33,696 nt of DNA from Gemmatimonas sp. UBA2094 (GTDB taxonomy: Bacteria > Gemmatimonadota > Gemmatimonadetes > Gemmatimonadales > Gemmatimonadaceae), in the NCBI GenBank assembly GCA_002331565.1, contig DCZC01000022.1:2606-36301 (forward strand), read 5' to 3'. The notes under the pieces were generated by a model, which saw nothing but the letters and a program-made list of their open reading frames with translations, was not told the origin of the DNA and did not search any database. The position numbers were made by a program, and so were the translations under genes. Shown in pieces: positions 26,085-33,696 of the stretch (its first letter is position 1; each line of letters starts with the position of its first letter).

Positions 26085-26525
26085 CTAGCGCCCGTCGACG
26101 CTGAACACCACCCGGACACTGGCATCTACCTCGGACTTTTCGATGTAGCCAATCGCATTCGGGTTGGTCGCGACGAACCTTTTGACATCAGCAGCCGTAG
26201 CCAACTCCTTTAGCCGACTTCCTTTGCCTGAGAAAACCACCCTCGACCAAATCGCCTTGACTTGGCTCGGCGTTTTGCCGGTCACCTTCAAATAGAACTG
26301 GTCACGCTCAGGGGCAGATGCGGGCAAGTCGACGGGCTGCGCTACTCCGCCACCGGGGAAGGTTCGTGTATTGCCGAGGTAGATTGCGCTGACCTGATCC
26401 GCCGTCATCTGTGCTGTGGTGCTCTTCGGATTGACGATGACTGCCACCTGCGCCCCCGCCACGTTGGTCATGCACAGACCGGACACGAGAAGCATGGCAC
26501 ACATGATTGATTGGCGGATGCTCAT
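26085..26525 (-). CDS. Short PstS-like periplasmic substrate-binding protein
   Basis: 146 residues with a signal peptide ending near NVAGAQ. The mature part resembles the compact phosphate ABC transporter substrate-binding-like (PBP-like) proteins: VAVIVNPKSTTAQMTADQV, IYLGNTRTFPGGG, PVDLPASAPERDQFY, the IWSRVVFSGKG segment and NAIGYIEKSEVDASVRVVF. It is less than half the length of true PstS, and no permease or ATPase genes are nearby, so transport is unlikely to be its complete role. Such short proteins occur widely as stand-alone genes. It lies 70 nt after the M48 peptidase on the same strand. Confidence 0.85.
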   Translation of the reverse strand: MSIRQSIMCAMLLVSGLCMTNVAGAQVAVIVNPKSTTAQMTADQVSAIYLGNTRTFPGGGVAQPVDLPASAPERDQFYLKVTGKTPSQVKAIWSRVVFSGKGSRLKELATAADVKRFVATNPNAIGYIEKSEVDASVRVVFSVDGR

Positions 26526-26595
26526 GGTTCTCGGTTGGTTTCGTTGTGAGAGTGTCGGTGGGCGGCTGCAGGGAGCGTTGCAGAACGGCTACCTG

Positions 26596-27720
26596 CTACT
26601 TCCGTTCGGACTTCCTGTTCGGTGACAGCGGGCCACCGCCCGCGCGCTTTCCCTGAATTTCGACATGGTATTGCTGCAGGCGAACAAAGCGTTCTGCACT
26701 GGTTGGATGCGAACTGGCGAACTTGATCGATTCAGGTGATTCGGCAGCGATGCGTCGCCAGAACAGTGACATCTTCTCCGTGGGCTGATTCGCTCGTGCC
26801 AAGATGTACGCGCCGACGTAGTCGGCTTCCCGCTCGAAATCCTGACTGAAGGCCATTGCGGCAATCTCGGAGAACCATTCGGTCAGTGCGCCTTCGGAGT
26901 TGACCCCCAGCGACACCAACGCCAGGTCGGCAACGATTCCCAGAAGAGCGCCCCAACCTGCGTTTGTCATCTTCGCTTCAATATGACGCTCCGCATTGTG
27001 CGCGATTTCGTGCGCAAGCACGGTTTGCAGTTCTCCGTCGCTTGCGAAACGGAGCATTCCCGTGGTCGCGTACACCAATTCCCCGTCAGCATACGCGTTG
27101 ATTTCATCTTCCCGGATGACCTCGGCGATGCCGCTGCACAGGACGTCCGGGGTAAACACCCCCGAGTCGACCCGCACCGGTCCGCCCACCATGCCGTCCC
27201 TCGGTGTGCTGGGACGCGCATACACCACCCTGAGCGCGGAAGGCGCGCGCGTCTGCAGGGTCCGGAAGGTCTTCTTGGCCTGATCCAGCCCCGTTGCCTT
27301 CGGCCCAACCGGCTTGTCGTTGAGCCTGAGAATCCGATCACCCGGCCGAAGCACCTTGGCAATGGGTGAACCGGGACTCACGTGGGTCACGGTCACGGAA
27401 TCGCTGATCCCGAGCGCCGCCGCTGCACTTCGAAAGTCGCGCGTCCACGAGTCCCGGACGGCCAGCCTGGCTCCCAATTCAGGACGCGCCTTGGGGCCGC
27501 ACAAGCCGACACTCGCCCGAGCGAGTGGATATACGAGTCGGTCAACGCGGGCCTGATTTTCCCATTCGCTTTCGATGGCAAAACGGCTTTGCGTTTCAGC
27601 TTCATTCGCCAGGTCCACGGCCCCGATCGTGCCCATCTGCGACTGCGGGGCAACGCACGCCCCCAAACTGATCGCGATCACCCCGAGGAGCGCGATCGTG
27701 CGTGATGAACGGGATGACAC
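26596..27720 (-). CDS. M48 family zinc metallopeptidase with PDZ domain, lipoprotein
   Basis: 374 residues from GTG 27720; this start gives a leader with lipobox (SLGAC), whereas upstream in-frame residues are not signal-like. After the leader comes a PDZ-like region (about 120-195: DSVTVTHVSPGSPIAKVLRPGDRIL, with RLNDKPVG). The peptidase has VLAHEIAHNAERH (zinc ligands His 237 and His 241, catalytic Glu 238) and the downstream glutamate motif FEREADYVGAYILARA. Members degrade misfolded envelope proteins. The PDZ-before-protease order recalls small periplasmic quality-control peptidases. The tail ends with a basic stretch (PLSPNRKSERK). Confidence 0.88.
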   Translation of the reverse strand: MSSRSSRTIALLGVIAISLGACVAPQSQMGTIGAVDLANEAETQSRFAIESEWENQARVDRLVYPLARASVGLCGPKARPELGARLAVRDSWTRDFRSAAAALGISDSVTVTHVSPGSPIAKVLRPGDRILRLNDKPVGPKATGLDQAKKTFRTLQTRAPSALRVVYARPSTPRDGMVGGPVRVDSGVFTPDVLCSGIAEVIREDEINAYADGELVYATTGMLRFASDGELQTVLAHEIAHNAERHIEAKMTNAGWGALLGIVADLALVSLGVNSEGALTEWFSEIAAMAFSQDFEREADYVGAYILARANQPTEKMSLFWRRIAAESPESIKFASSHPTSAERFVRLQQYHVEIQGKRAGGGPLSPNRKSERK

Positions 27721-27854
27721 GTGCCTGTTCTCCGTTTTCAGGTGGTTCCGGGCAGCAAAGGACGACCTTCGGTGCAGTCTAATGTACCACGAACCTGACG
27801 TGTCCACAGACGGTGCGCGGTGCCCTGCTTCACGATGACGGGAGATGATGCAGC

Positions 27855-28079
27855 CTACTGCTTGGCATAGGTGATCTTCTTGCTGCCGCCGTCGCAACTC
27901 GCGACGACCTTTGCATTCCCGACTTTGTCCGTGTCAACGATATCGAGGACGTAGTTCCGCACGCCCCGGTTATCAAGTTTCGCCGCGATTTCCGCTTTCA
28001 GTTCCTCACAGGATTTCGCTTCGAAGTTGTGACCGGACGTCATGACCGCGATGGCCAGCACGAGTGCGGATTTCATCAT
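27855..28079 (-). CDS. DUF1161 small periplasmic protein
   Basis: 74 residues with a short signal-like N-terminus (ALVLAIAVMTSG). The core KSCEELKAEIAAKLDNRGV, YVLDIVDTDKVGNAKVVASC and DGGSKKITYAKQ matches DUF1161, a family of small exported proteins with two conserved cysteines that probably form a disulfide. No function has been established. The start may be either of two adjacent ATGs (28079 or 28076). It is separated from the M48 gene by 134 nt and from the big propeller gene by 233 nt. Confidence 0.87.
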   Translation of the reverse strand: MMKSALVLAIAVMTSGHNFEAKSCEELKAEIAAKLDNRGVRNYVLDIVDTDKVGNAKVVASCDGGSKKITYAKQ

Positions 28080-28234
28080 GATAGGGGGAGTGTTGGAAGG
28101 AATCAGGACTAGTGATGGACGACGCCAAACGCTTGCGTTTTAATGTAGGAACCAATCACACACTGCGACCAGTACCGCACCCGCAATCCCGTCGCGCTGG
28201 AGCGGCTCACCTAGCCGTAACTGCCCGCAAACGA

Positions 28235-28264
28235 CAAACTCCCCGCCAGATGGCGAGGAGTTTG
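28235..28264. terminator. Strong inverted repeat between the propeller protein gene and the DUF1161 gene
   Basis: CAAACTCC, one mismatch and CGCC pair with GGCG and GGAGTTTG around a 4-nt loop, giving 12 pairs in a 13-position stem. The T-rich outer arm lets it act as a terminator for the minus-strand propeller gene ending at 28313. The AT-rich repeats at 28265-28312 (GTAG/TAGTT words and a tandem TGATCAC) have no coding potential. Confidence 0.55.
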
Positions 28265-28312
28265 TAGTTCGTAGTGGTAGTTCCTAGTTCACAGTCAACG
28301 ACTGATCACTGA

Positions 28313-31300
28313 TCACGGGGTGATGGGCCTCGGCGCCGGACCCTCGGTCTTGCTGCGCGTGATCTCCGGCTGACCCGCCGCCTTGAGCAACGTGTTGATC
28401 TTCGGCAGCTGCGTCGTGATCGTGCGCTCGAGACGTGCGAGCTCCCCGTCGGTCTTCGGCGCCAGCACGCCCCACACATCGTAGCTCTGCTTCGCGGGCT
28501 TGCGCTCGCCGCTCATGATGAAGCCCATCAACCCGCCGAGCTGGTCGTTCAACCGGATCGGGAAGTTGAGCGGGTCCTGCCCGCTCTGGTTCTTCGTCTG
28601 GTACAGCGAGTCCTCCACCACGTTCAGCGAATCGGCGAAGGTCCTGGCCAGCGGCGCGAACGCCGGCACACCCGTCATCTTCGCTGAACGATCCGTAAGA
28701 TCCCGCTTGAGATTGCGGCTCTCGATCACGCCCTGGTTGGCCGCCGTGATCTTGTCACGCACCTGCAGCGCGAAGCGCACCTGCTCCTTGAGATCCGCTT
28801 CGGTGGCGTCGCTGCGCGGATCGGGCAACACACGGAAGTCGTAACTCACCGGCGCGCTGTTCCCCGCCGTCATGCGCACACGATAGGTACCCGGCGCCAT
28901 CGCGGGGCCACCACCGTTGCCGGCCCACGTGACCATGCCGCGGAATCGCGTCGCGTCCTCGTGCTTCATGGTGTACGTGAAACGGTTCACCCCCTTCCGG
29001 ATCCCCGGCTTGGGCGGCGCCGGCGGCGCGAAGCCCATCTCCGCAAAGCGCGGATCCACTGCGGGCTTGGTCGTGTCGTTGCTCGCCGCCGTGCCGACCA
29101 GCTTTCCGGCCGCATCGTAGAACTCGAACTTCACCACCATGCTGTCGGCCGGCAGACGATACGTGAACGTGGGCTGCGTCTGCCCGTTGAGGCGGTACAC
29201 CGGCGTGGGCTTGTACAGGTACGGGGCGCTCCCCTCGGCCTTCGCGGCCGCATCGGCCCAGCGCAGGCTGGTGAGATTCTCCATCACCCAGAACGCCCGG
29301 CCATGCGTGCTGATGGCCAGGTCGTCGTCGCGCAGCATCATGTCGTGCACCGGTACGGGCGGCAGGTTCTTCTGCAGGCTCTGCCAGCTGTCACCGGCGT
29401 TGTAGCTCACCCACACGCCACGCTCCGTCGCGGCGTACAGCATGCCGGGACGATGCAGATCCTCACGAATCGCGCGCGTGAAGTGATCGGCGGTGATGCC
29501 GGTGGTGATCTTCGTCCACGTCGCGCCGTAGTCGGTGGTCTTGTACAGATACGGCGTGAAGTCGTCCATCTGATAGCGGTTGCCCGCCACGTACGCCGTG
29601 CCCGGCGCATGTTGCCCGGCTTCGATGATGCTCCAGCGCATCCACTCCGGGAGCCCCTTGGGGGTCACGTTCTTCCACGTCACACCGTTGTCGCGCGACA
29701 CGTGAATGAGCCCGTCGTCGCTGCCGGTCCAGATGATCCCCTTCACCAGCTTCGACTCGGCCAACGTGAACACCGTGCCGTAGTACTCCACGCTCGTCTG
29801 GTCCTTCGTGATGGGACCACCGCTCGCACCCAGCGTGCGCGGATCGTTGCGCGTGAGATCCTTCGAGATGGGCGTCCAGCTCATGCCGCCGTCGCGGCTG
29901 CGGAACACCACGTTGCTCCCCACGTAGATCGTGTTCGCATCGTGCGGCGAATGCACGATGGGATACGTCCACTGGAAGCGGTACTTGCTGTCCTTTGCGT
30001 CGTGACCCATGGGATTGAGCGGCCACGGATCGAGCGCGAGCGTCTTGCCGGTGCGACGGTTGAGCATGTCCATGCTGCCACCGTAGTTCGCGCCGTACAT
30101 GATGTCGGGATCCTTCGGGTTGCTGCTGATGTAGCCGCTCTCGCCACCCGCCACGCCATAGAAAGTGCTGAATGGGCTCGCCGGAGCGGCCGGGGCCGCG
30201 CCACCGCCCATCATCTGCGCCATCATCGCTTCACGACCACCCGCCGCCGCCGCGCGCACGGGGCCGCAGCTCGAGCCGGCGTCCTGCTTGGCGCCGCACA
30301 CGTGGTACGGGAAGTGGTTGGTGAGATGCACGTGGTAGTACTGCCCCGTGGGCGCCGCCACACGCACGCTCGTCTTGCCACCGTCCTTCGTGATGATCAC
30401 GCCGTTGTCGTGCGCCACCGCCACACGCAGCGGATCGTTCGGGTCGATCCAGATGTCATGGTTGTCACCGCCGCCGAAGCCACGCGCGAACGTCTTGCCG
30501 CCGTCTTTCGAGACGAGCGGGCTCACCTGCGGGCCGTACACCACGTTCGTGTCCTTCGGGTCGGCGTACAGTTTGCTGTAGTACCACGCACGCTGCCGGA
30601 GATTGCGATCGCCCGTCATGAACGTCCACGTGGCGCCGGCATCGTCGCTGCGATACACGCCGCCATTGGGCTCGTGCTCCACGATGGCCCACAGGCGGCT
30701 CGGCTTGGCCGGGCTCACCGTGATGCCGATCGCACCAAGTGGGCCGCTCTGCGGCAGCCCCTTGTTACGCGTGATTTCCGTCCACGTATCGCCGCCGTCG
30801 GTGGTCTTGTAGATCGCGCTCCCCATGCCGCCGCTCACCAGCTGCCACGGCTTGCGGCCGGCCTGCCAGAAGCTCACGTAGATGATCTTGGGGTTGCTCG
30901 GATCCATGATCATGTCCGCCACGCCGGTGCTGTCGTTGCGGAACAGAATATTCTTCCACGTCTTGCCGCCGTCGGTGGTGCGGTACACGCCACGTTCCTT
31001 GTTGGGGCCGAACACGTGCCCCAGCGCTCCCACGTACACGATATCCGGGTTCTCCGGATTGATGCGCACGCGCGCGATGTACTGCGTTTCCTTGAGCCCC
31101 ATGTACTGCCACGTCTTGCCGGCATCGGTGCTCTTCCACACGCCGTCGCCGTGGCTCACGTTGCCGCGGATGGGCGTTTCACCGCCGCCCACCCACACCA
31201 CGTCGGGATTGCTCTGCTGCACCGCGATGCTGCCGATGGTGCCACCGAAGTACGCATCGGTGACCGGCGCCACCGTCTTGCCGCCGTCGGTGGTCTTCCA

Positions 31301-31528
31301 CACACCACCACCGGTGGTGCCCATGTAGTACTCGTCGGCGCGGGCGCTGCTGCCGGCGATGGCCACCATGCGGCCGGCCTGGTTGGGGCCGATGTTGCGC
31401 CACTTCACATCGAACGACGTATCGGCGTTGGCCGGGCCGGCGGGTCCGCGGCCGCGCTGAGCATCAGCGGCTGGGGCGGTGACGCCGAGCGCCAGCAGAG
31501 CGGCGGCGAGGGAACGGGAGGAAATCAC
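28313..31528 (-). CDS. Large secreted BNR/Asp-box (VPS10/sortilin-like) beta-propeller protein
   Basis: 1071 residues from a GTG start, with a signal peptide ending near PAADAQ. I count about eleven Asp-box motifs of the type (S/T)xDxGxTW, such as TDGGKTW, TDAGKTW, TDGGDTW, DDAGATW, RDGGMSW, RDNGVTW and TDYGATW, spread over residues 50-720. These build two sortilin/exo-sialidase-like propellers. The C-terminal 300 residues (YKPTPVYRLNGQTQPTFTYR onward) form a further beta-rich and helical region found in the same group of hypothetical glycosyl hydrolases. Actual hydrolase activity is unproven. It would be exported to the periplasm or surface. Confidence 0.9.
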   Translation of the reverse strand: MISSRSLAAALLALGVTAPAADAQRGRGPAGPANADTSFDVKWRNIGPNQAGRMVAIAGSSARADEYYMGTTGGGVWKTTDGGKTVAPVTDAYFGGTIGSIAVQQSNPDVVWVGGGETPIRGNVSHGDGVWKSTDAGKTWQYMGLKETQYIARVRINPENPDIVYVGALGHVFGPNKERGVYRTTDGGKTWKNILFRNDSTGVADMIMDPSNPKIIYVSFWQAGRKPWQLVSGGMGSAIYKTTDGGDTWTEITRNKGLPQSGPLGAIGITVSPAKPSRLWAIVEHEPNGGVYRSDDAGATWTFMTGDRNLRQRAWYYSKLYADPKDTNVVYGPQVSPLVSKDGGKTFARGFGGGDNHDIWIDPNDPLRVAVAHDNGVIITKDGGKTSVRVAAPTGQYYHVHLTNHFPYHVCGAKQDAGSSCGPVRAAAAGGREAMMAQMMGGGAAPAAPASPFSTFYGVAGGESGYISSNPKDPDIMYGANYGGSMDMLNRRTGKTLALDPWPLNPMGHDAKDSKYRFQWTYPIVHSPHDANTIYVGSNVVFRSRDGGMSWTPISKDLTRNDPRTLGASGGPITKDQTSVEYYGTVFTLAESKLVKGIIWTGSDDGLIHVSRDNGVTWKNVTPKGLPEWMRWSIIEAGQHAPGTAYVAGNRYQMDDFTPYLYKTTDYGATWTKITTGITADHFTRAIREDLHRPGMLYAATERGVWVSYNAGDSWQSLQKNLPPVPVHDMMLRDDDLAISTHGRAFWVMENLTSLRWADAAAKAEGSAPYLYKPTPVYRLNGQTQPTFTYRLPADSMVVKFEFYDAAGKLVGTAASNDTTKPAVDPRFAEMGFAPPAPPKPGIRKGVNRFTYTMKHEDATRFRGMVTWAGNGGGPAMAPGTYRVRMTAGNSAPVSYDFRVLPDPRSDATEADLKEQVRFALQVRDKITAANQGVIESRNLKRDLTDRSAKMTGVPAFAPLARTFADSLNVVEDSLYQTKNQSGQDPLNFPIRLNDQLGGLMGFIMSGERKPAKQSYDVWGVLAPKTDGELARLERTITTQLPKINTLLKAAGQPEITRSKTEGPAPRPITP

Positions 31529-31569
31529 GGGAAGGGGGCTTCGGGAGAACGGGGACGGCTCAGGAATGG

Positions 31570-31800
31570 GTGAAAGAAAGCGCGTGTCGCGCCCGCGCGC
31601 AGGGTGCCTCCGTCGTCACGACCCTCCCGGCCGAGGTCTCACGCCGCCTTGGCATCGAGGCCGGACAAGCGCTGTTCAGGAAGCACGTCATGAAGGCGCG
31701 TCGGGCGGAGCCGCGCTGGATCGCGGCCGCCACGCCGCGAGGCCGACTGCTGCCCCGGAAGAGCGCGCGTTCCCGTGCCATCCGTCTGTTTCCGTGGTAA
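31570..31800 (+). CDS. AbrB/MazE-like antitoxin N-terminal remnant or small DNA-binding protein
   Basis: 76 residues from GTG 31570, with AGGA six bases before it. The N-terminal half, ARAQGASVVTTLPAEVSRRL followed by GIEAGQALFRK, has the swapped-hairpin AbrB pattern (GxSxVVTLPAEVxRRLGIxxGD). The C-terminal half is rich in Arg and Ala and does not resemble the family, so it may be a frameshifted or truncated antitoxin. Its stop abuts the Doc-like remnant on the opposite strand. Toxin and antitoxin normally share a strand, so if both calls are right an inversion broke the module. A false call is possible because the match is short. Confidence 0.42.
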   Translation: MKESACRARAQGASVVTTLPAEVSRRLGIEAGQALFRKHVMKARRAEPRWIAAATPRGRLLPRKSARSRAIRLFPW

Positions 31801-31803
31801 GCC

Positions 31804-31885
31804 GACGCTGACTCCACCGGTGGCGATCTCCATGGTGAGCGCGTAGAGCTCCTCGGCCGGGACATCCAGCATCACGCCGCTCAGC
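31804..31885 (-). pseudogene. Remnant of a Doc (death-on-curing) toxin C-terminus
   Basis: The minus-strand frame reads GVMLDVPAEELYALTMEIAT followed by GGVS. This resembles the last 25 to 30 residues of Doc/Fic toxins, which typically carry LDxPxxELYxLTMxVAxGxxxK. The catalytic HxFxDGNKR motif and everything N-terminal are missing; upstream the frame enters the 3' end of the amidohydrolase gene, and downstream the similarity stops at VG. I treat it as debris, not a gene. Confidence 0.4.
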
Positions 31886-33557
31886 GCACGTACGCCTCCC
31901 GCCCTCCCACCACCGTGCGCACCACCTGCACCCGCAGCAGCTGCTCCGGCGGCACCGCGAGCAGGTCCTCACTCAGCACCACGAAGTCGGCGAGATAGCC
32001 CGCCCGCAGCATGCCCGCGTCCTTCTCCATGAAGCCCGCATACGCCGCGTCACGCGTGTAGTGCCGCAGCGCCGCCTCCACGCTGATGCGCCCCGCCGGG
32101 TACCACCCACCCTTGGGTGTGCCCTCCGGCGTCATGCGCGTCACGGCCGTGTAGATGCCGCGAATCACATCCATGGGAAATACCGGGTAGTCGCTGCCGA
32201 ACGCCTGCCGGGCGCCGGCATCGTCGAACTGTTTGAAGTTGTTGCTCAACGCCGCGCGCGTGGGCCCCAGCAGCGGCGCGTAATTGGTGAGCGTGGTGAC
32301 GTCGGGCGTGGCGAAGATCGCCTGCGTGCTGGCAATCACACCGAGCTGCCGGAAGCGCGGCAGATCGCGCGGGCTCGGCACCTCGATGTGCTCCACCCGA
32401 TGCCGGCTGTCGCGCGCCCCGTTCGCCCGACGCGCCGCCGCATACGCGTCGAGCGCCATGCGTACCGCCTTGTCGCCAATCGCGTGCAGCTCCACCTGCA
32501 GCCCCGCACTGTCGTAGCGCACCACGCCACGGTTCAGTGTGGAGGCGGGCCAGAACGGCAGCCCGGTGGCGTCGGTATTGGCATAGGGCTCGAGCATCGC
32601 CGCCGTCTGCGCGTCCACCGTACCGTCGAGCATCCCCTTCGCGATGCCGTAGCGCAGCCACGGTCCCGTGTACTGCCGCGTGAGCTGCACGTAGCGCGCG
32701 AGTTGCGCCCGCGTCGCGTTGGGATCGAACGGCACCGACACGTACCAGCGGAGGCGCATCGTGTCGGCCTTGGCCGCGTCGGCGAGCACCTCGAACACGT
32801 CCCCGCTCGGCGCACGACGCGACGCTTCGTGCACCATGGTGATGCCGAAGCTCGCCGCGGCCTGCGTTTCCTCGTGAATGCGGCGCGCGATGTCTGCGCG
32901 CGTGGGCGGAGGCACCAATCGCGACACGAGACCACTGGCACTCTCCTTGAGCAGCCCCGTGGGTTCGCCGCCGGCGCCGCGCTCGATCACCCCCTGCGCC
33001 GGGTCCGTGGTCGCGGCCGCCACGCGCGCGAGCCGCAACGCCACACTGTTGGCCAGCGACTGATGCCCGTCGCGATCGGTGATGAGCACCGGCTGATTCG
33101 GGAACGCGTCGTCGAGGTAGCGCTTGTGCGCCGCATTTTGCGGGAAGTCGCTCGGCGTCCAGCCGCGCCCCACCACCCAGGCGCCCTTGGGCAGCCGCGA
33201 GGCCCAGCGCTGCAGCCGTTTCACGATCTCCTGCACGGTGCCCGCACCCACGAGGTCGGCGCGCGAGGCGGTGGGCAGATGCCAATGGGCATCGATGAAC
33301 CCCGGCACCACCCGCCGGCCACCAAGGTCGACCACCCGGGTGGACGCGCCGGCCATTGCCCGCACCTCGGCGTCGTACCCGACGCGCACCAGGCGACCGT
33401 CCCGCACGGCGAGCGCCTGCGCAGCGGGGGCGAGCGAATCGCCGGTCCAGATGCGGGCGTTCACGTATATGGCGTCGGGGGCTTCGACCGCTTGTGCGGG
33501 GAGCCCACGAGCTGGAAGCAGACCGCAGACGGCGGGAAGCAGGAAGCGGAGGCGCAT
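31881..33557 (-). CDS. Secreted YtcJ-type amidohydrolase
   Basis: 558 residues with a signal-like N-terminus (LLPAVCGLLPARGLPAQ). The metal-dependent hydrolase fold is shown by VPGFIDAHWHLPTASR (first HxH pair), VGRGWTPSDFPQNAAHKRYLDD, VLITDRDGHQSLANSVALRL, HAIGDKAVRMALDAY (His ligand), RHRVEHIEVPSPRDLPRF and the late AFGSDYPVFPMD (catalytic Asp). This matches the amidohydrolase 3/YtcJ group, whose substrates are mostly unknown; some cleave N-substituted formamides or N-acyl compounds. The end overlaps or abuts toxin-antitoxin debris. It is divergent from the gene at the right edge. Confidence 0.88.
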   Translation of the reverse strand: MRLRFLLPAVCGLLPARGLPAQAVEAPDAIYVNARIWTGDSLAPAAQALAVRDGRLVRVGYDAEVRAMAGASTRVVDLGGRRVVPGFIDAHWHLPTASRADLVGAGTVQEIVKRLQRWASRLPKGAWVVGRGWTPSDFPQNAAHKRYLDDAFPNQPVLITDRDGHQSLANSVALRLARVAAATTDPAQGVIERGAGGEPTGLLKESASGLVSRLVPPPTRADIARRIHEETQAAASFGITMVHEASRRAPSGDVFEVLADAAKADTMRLRWYVSVPFDPNATRAQLARYVQLTRQYTGPWLRYGIAKGMLDGTVDAQTAAMLEPYANTDATGLPFWPASTLNRGVVRYDSAGLQVELHAIGDKAVRMALDAYAAARRANGARDSRHRVEHIEVPSPRDLPRFRQLGVIASTQAIFATPDVTTLTNYAPLLGPTRAALSNNFKQFDDAGARQAFGSDYPVFPMDVIRGIYTAVTRMTPEGTPKGGWYPAGRISVEAALRHYTRDAAYAGFMEKDAGMLRAGYLADFVVLSEDLLAVPPEQLLRVQVVRTVVGGREAYVR

Positions 33558-33634
33558 GCCCGAAATATGCGGGTGAAATGCAGGCGCCGCGCGGGCGGCG
33601 TAGCTTGTCCGTATACACCTTTCCCGCCCAGCGC

Positions 33635-33696
33635 ATGCTCATCGTACAAGTCTTCGTGCACGTGAAGCCCGAGTTCGTGGAGGCGTTCAAGGCCGC
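33635..33696 (+). CDS. Antibiotic-biosynthesis-monooxygenase-like (ABM) protein, 5' end only
   Basis: The frame starts at ATG 33635 and runs off the window after 20 complete codons (MLIVQVFVHVKPEFVEAFKA). The beta-strand followed by KPEFVEAFKA is the usual start of small ABM-domain proteins (LsrG/YgiN-like). Too little is present for any functional call. The 77-nt gap to the amidohydrolase probably holds both promoters. Confidence 0.5.
   Translation, partial: MLIVQVFVHVKPEFVEAFKA

Noticed and set aside
28961..31573. Long open frame on the strand opposite the Asp-box propeller gene
   Set aside because: Its residues are His/Arg/Ala-rich with no family pattern; it arises from the high GC and codon bias of the real minus-strand gene, which has clear Asp-box motifs.
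32061..33665. Long open frame on the strand opposite the amidohydrolase gene
   Set aside because: Arg- and His-rich composition with no recognisable domain, while the minus strand carries all amidohydrolase motifs.
1..33696. tRNA, rRNA, CRISPR arrays and insertion sequences
   Set aside because: I saw no cloverleaf-like segments, regularly spaced repeats, transposase motifs or terminal inverted repeats anywhere in the window; this was by eye and not by a covariance search.

Overview
This is a high-GC bacterial chromosome segment, roughly two thirds G+C by eye, with many GTG starts. It pairs a SusC/SusD outer-membrane uptake system with Tat and lipoprotein signals, BNR/VPS10-type Asp-box proteins and amidohydrolases. 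That mixture best suggests Gemmatimonadota (Gemmatimonas-like). The assignment is an inference from gene content; there is no rRNA or other marker gene here.

Positions 1-11278 are all on the minus strand. Read leftwards from 11278 they give a catabolic run: a sodium/solute symporter, a short-chain dehydrogenase, a tartrate/D-malate-type decarboxylating dehydrogenase (1-nt overlap) and a methylmalonate-semialdehyde dehydrogenase. These are followed by an FKBP lipoprotein, a two-subunit molybdenum hydroxylase (iorA/iorB-like, 4-nt overlap, Tat signal), a PQQ-type sugar dehydrogenase lipoprotein, an NHL beta-propeller protein and a SnoaL-like protein cut by the left edge.

Positions 11397-25286 are all on the plus strand. 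An M20 peptidase, a SusC/SusD pair, a P1-family peptidase, a secreted metallo-beta-lactamase-fold hydrolase and an omega-amino acid aminotransferase together look like a peptide and amino-acid scavenging locus. Next comes an unusual intergenic relic (20963-21133). It is a mosaic of near-identical pieces of the FKBP gene and of the 3' part of the iorB-like gene, in the same order as the native locus but with the intervening DNA removed. Then comes a secreted lamin-tail/Big_2/NUC1 nuclease, followed by a compact three-gene operon (23478-25286) of bufferin type: a DUF2282 precursor peptide, a DUF692/MNIO modifying enzyme and a DUF2063 partner. This should make a thiol-modified copper-binding peptide.

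Positions 25354-33557 are again minus strand: a four-helix membrane protein, a short PstS-like periplasmic protein, an M48 peptidase with a PDZ domain, a DUF1161 periplasmic protein, a large Asp-box propeller protein, apparent toxin-antitoxin debris (AbrB-like and Doc-like fragments, 31570-31885) and a YtcJ-type amidohydrolase. A divergent monooxygenase-like gene is cut by the right edge.

The most interesting parts are the frame-preserving mosaic relic at 20963-21133, the bufferin operon without the usual accessory genes, and the divergent promoter at 11339-11389 whose two -35 boxes overlap. I saw no tRNA, rRNA, CRISPR array or intact insertion sequence.
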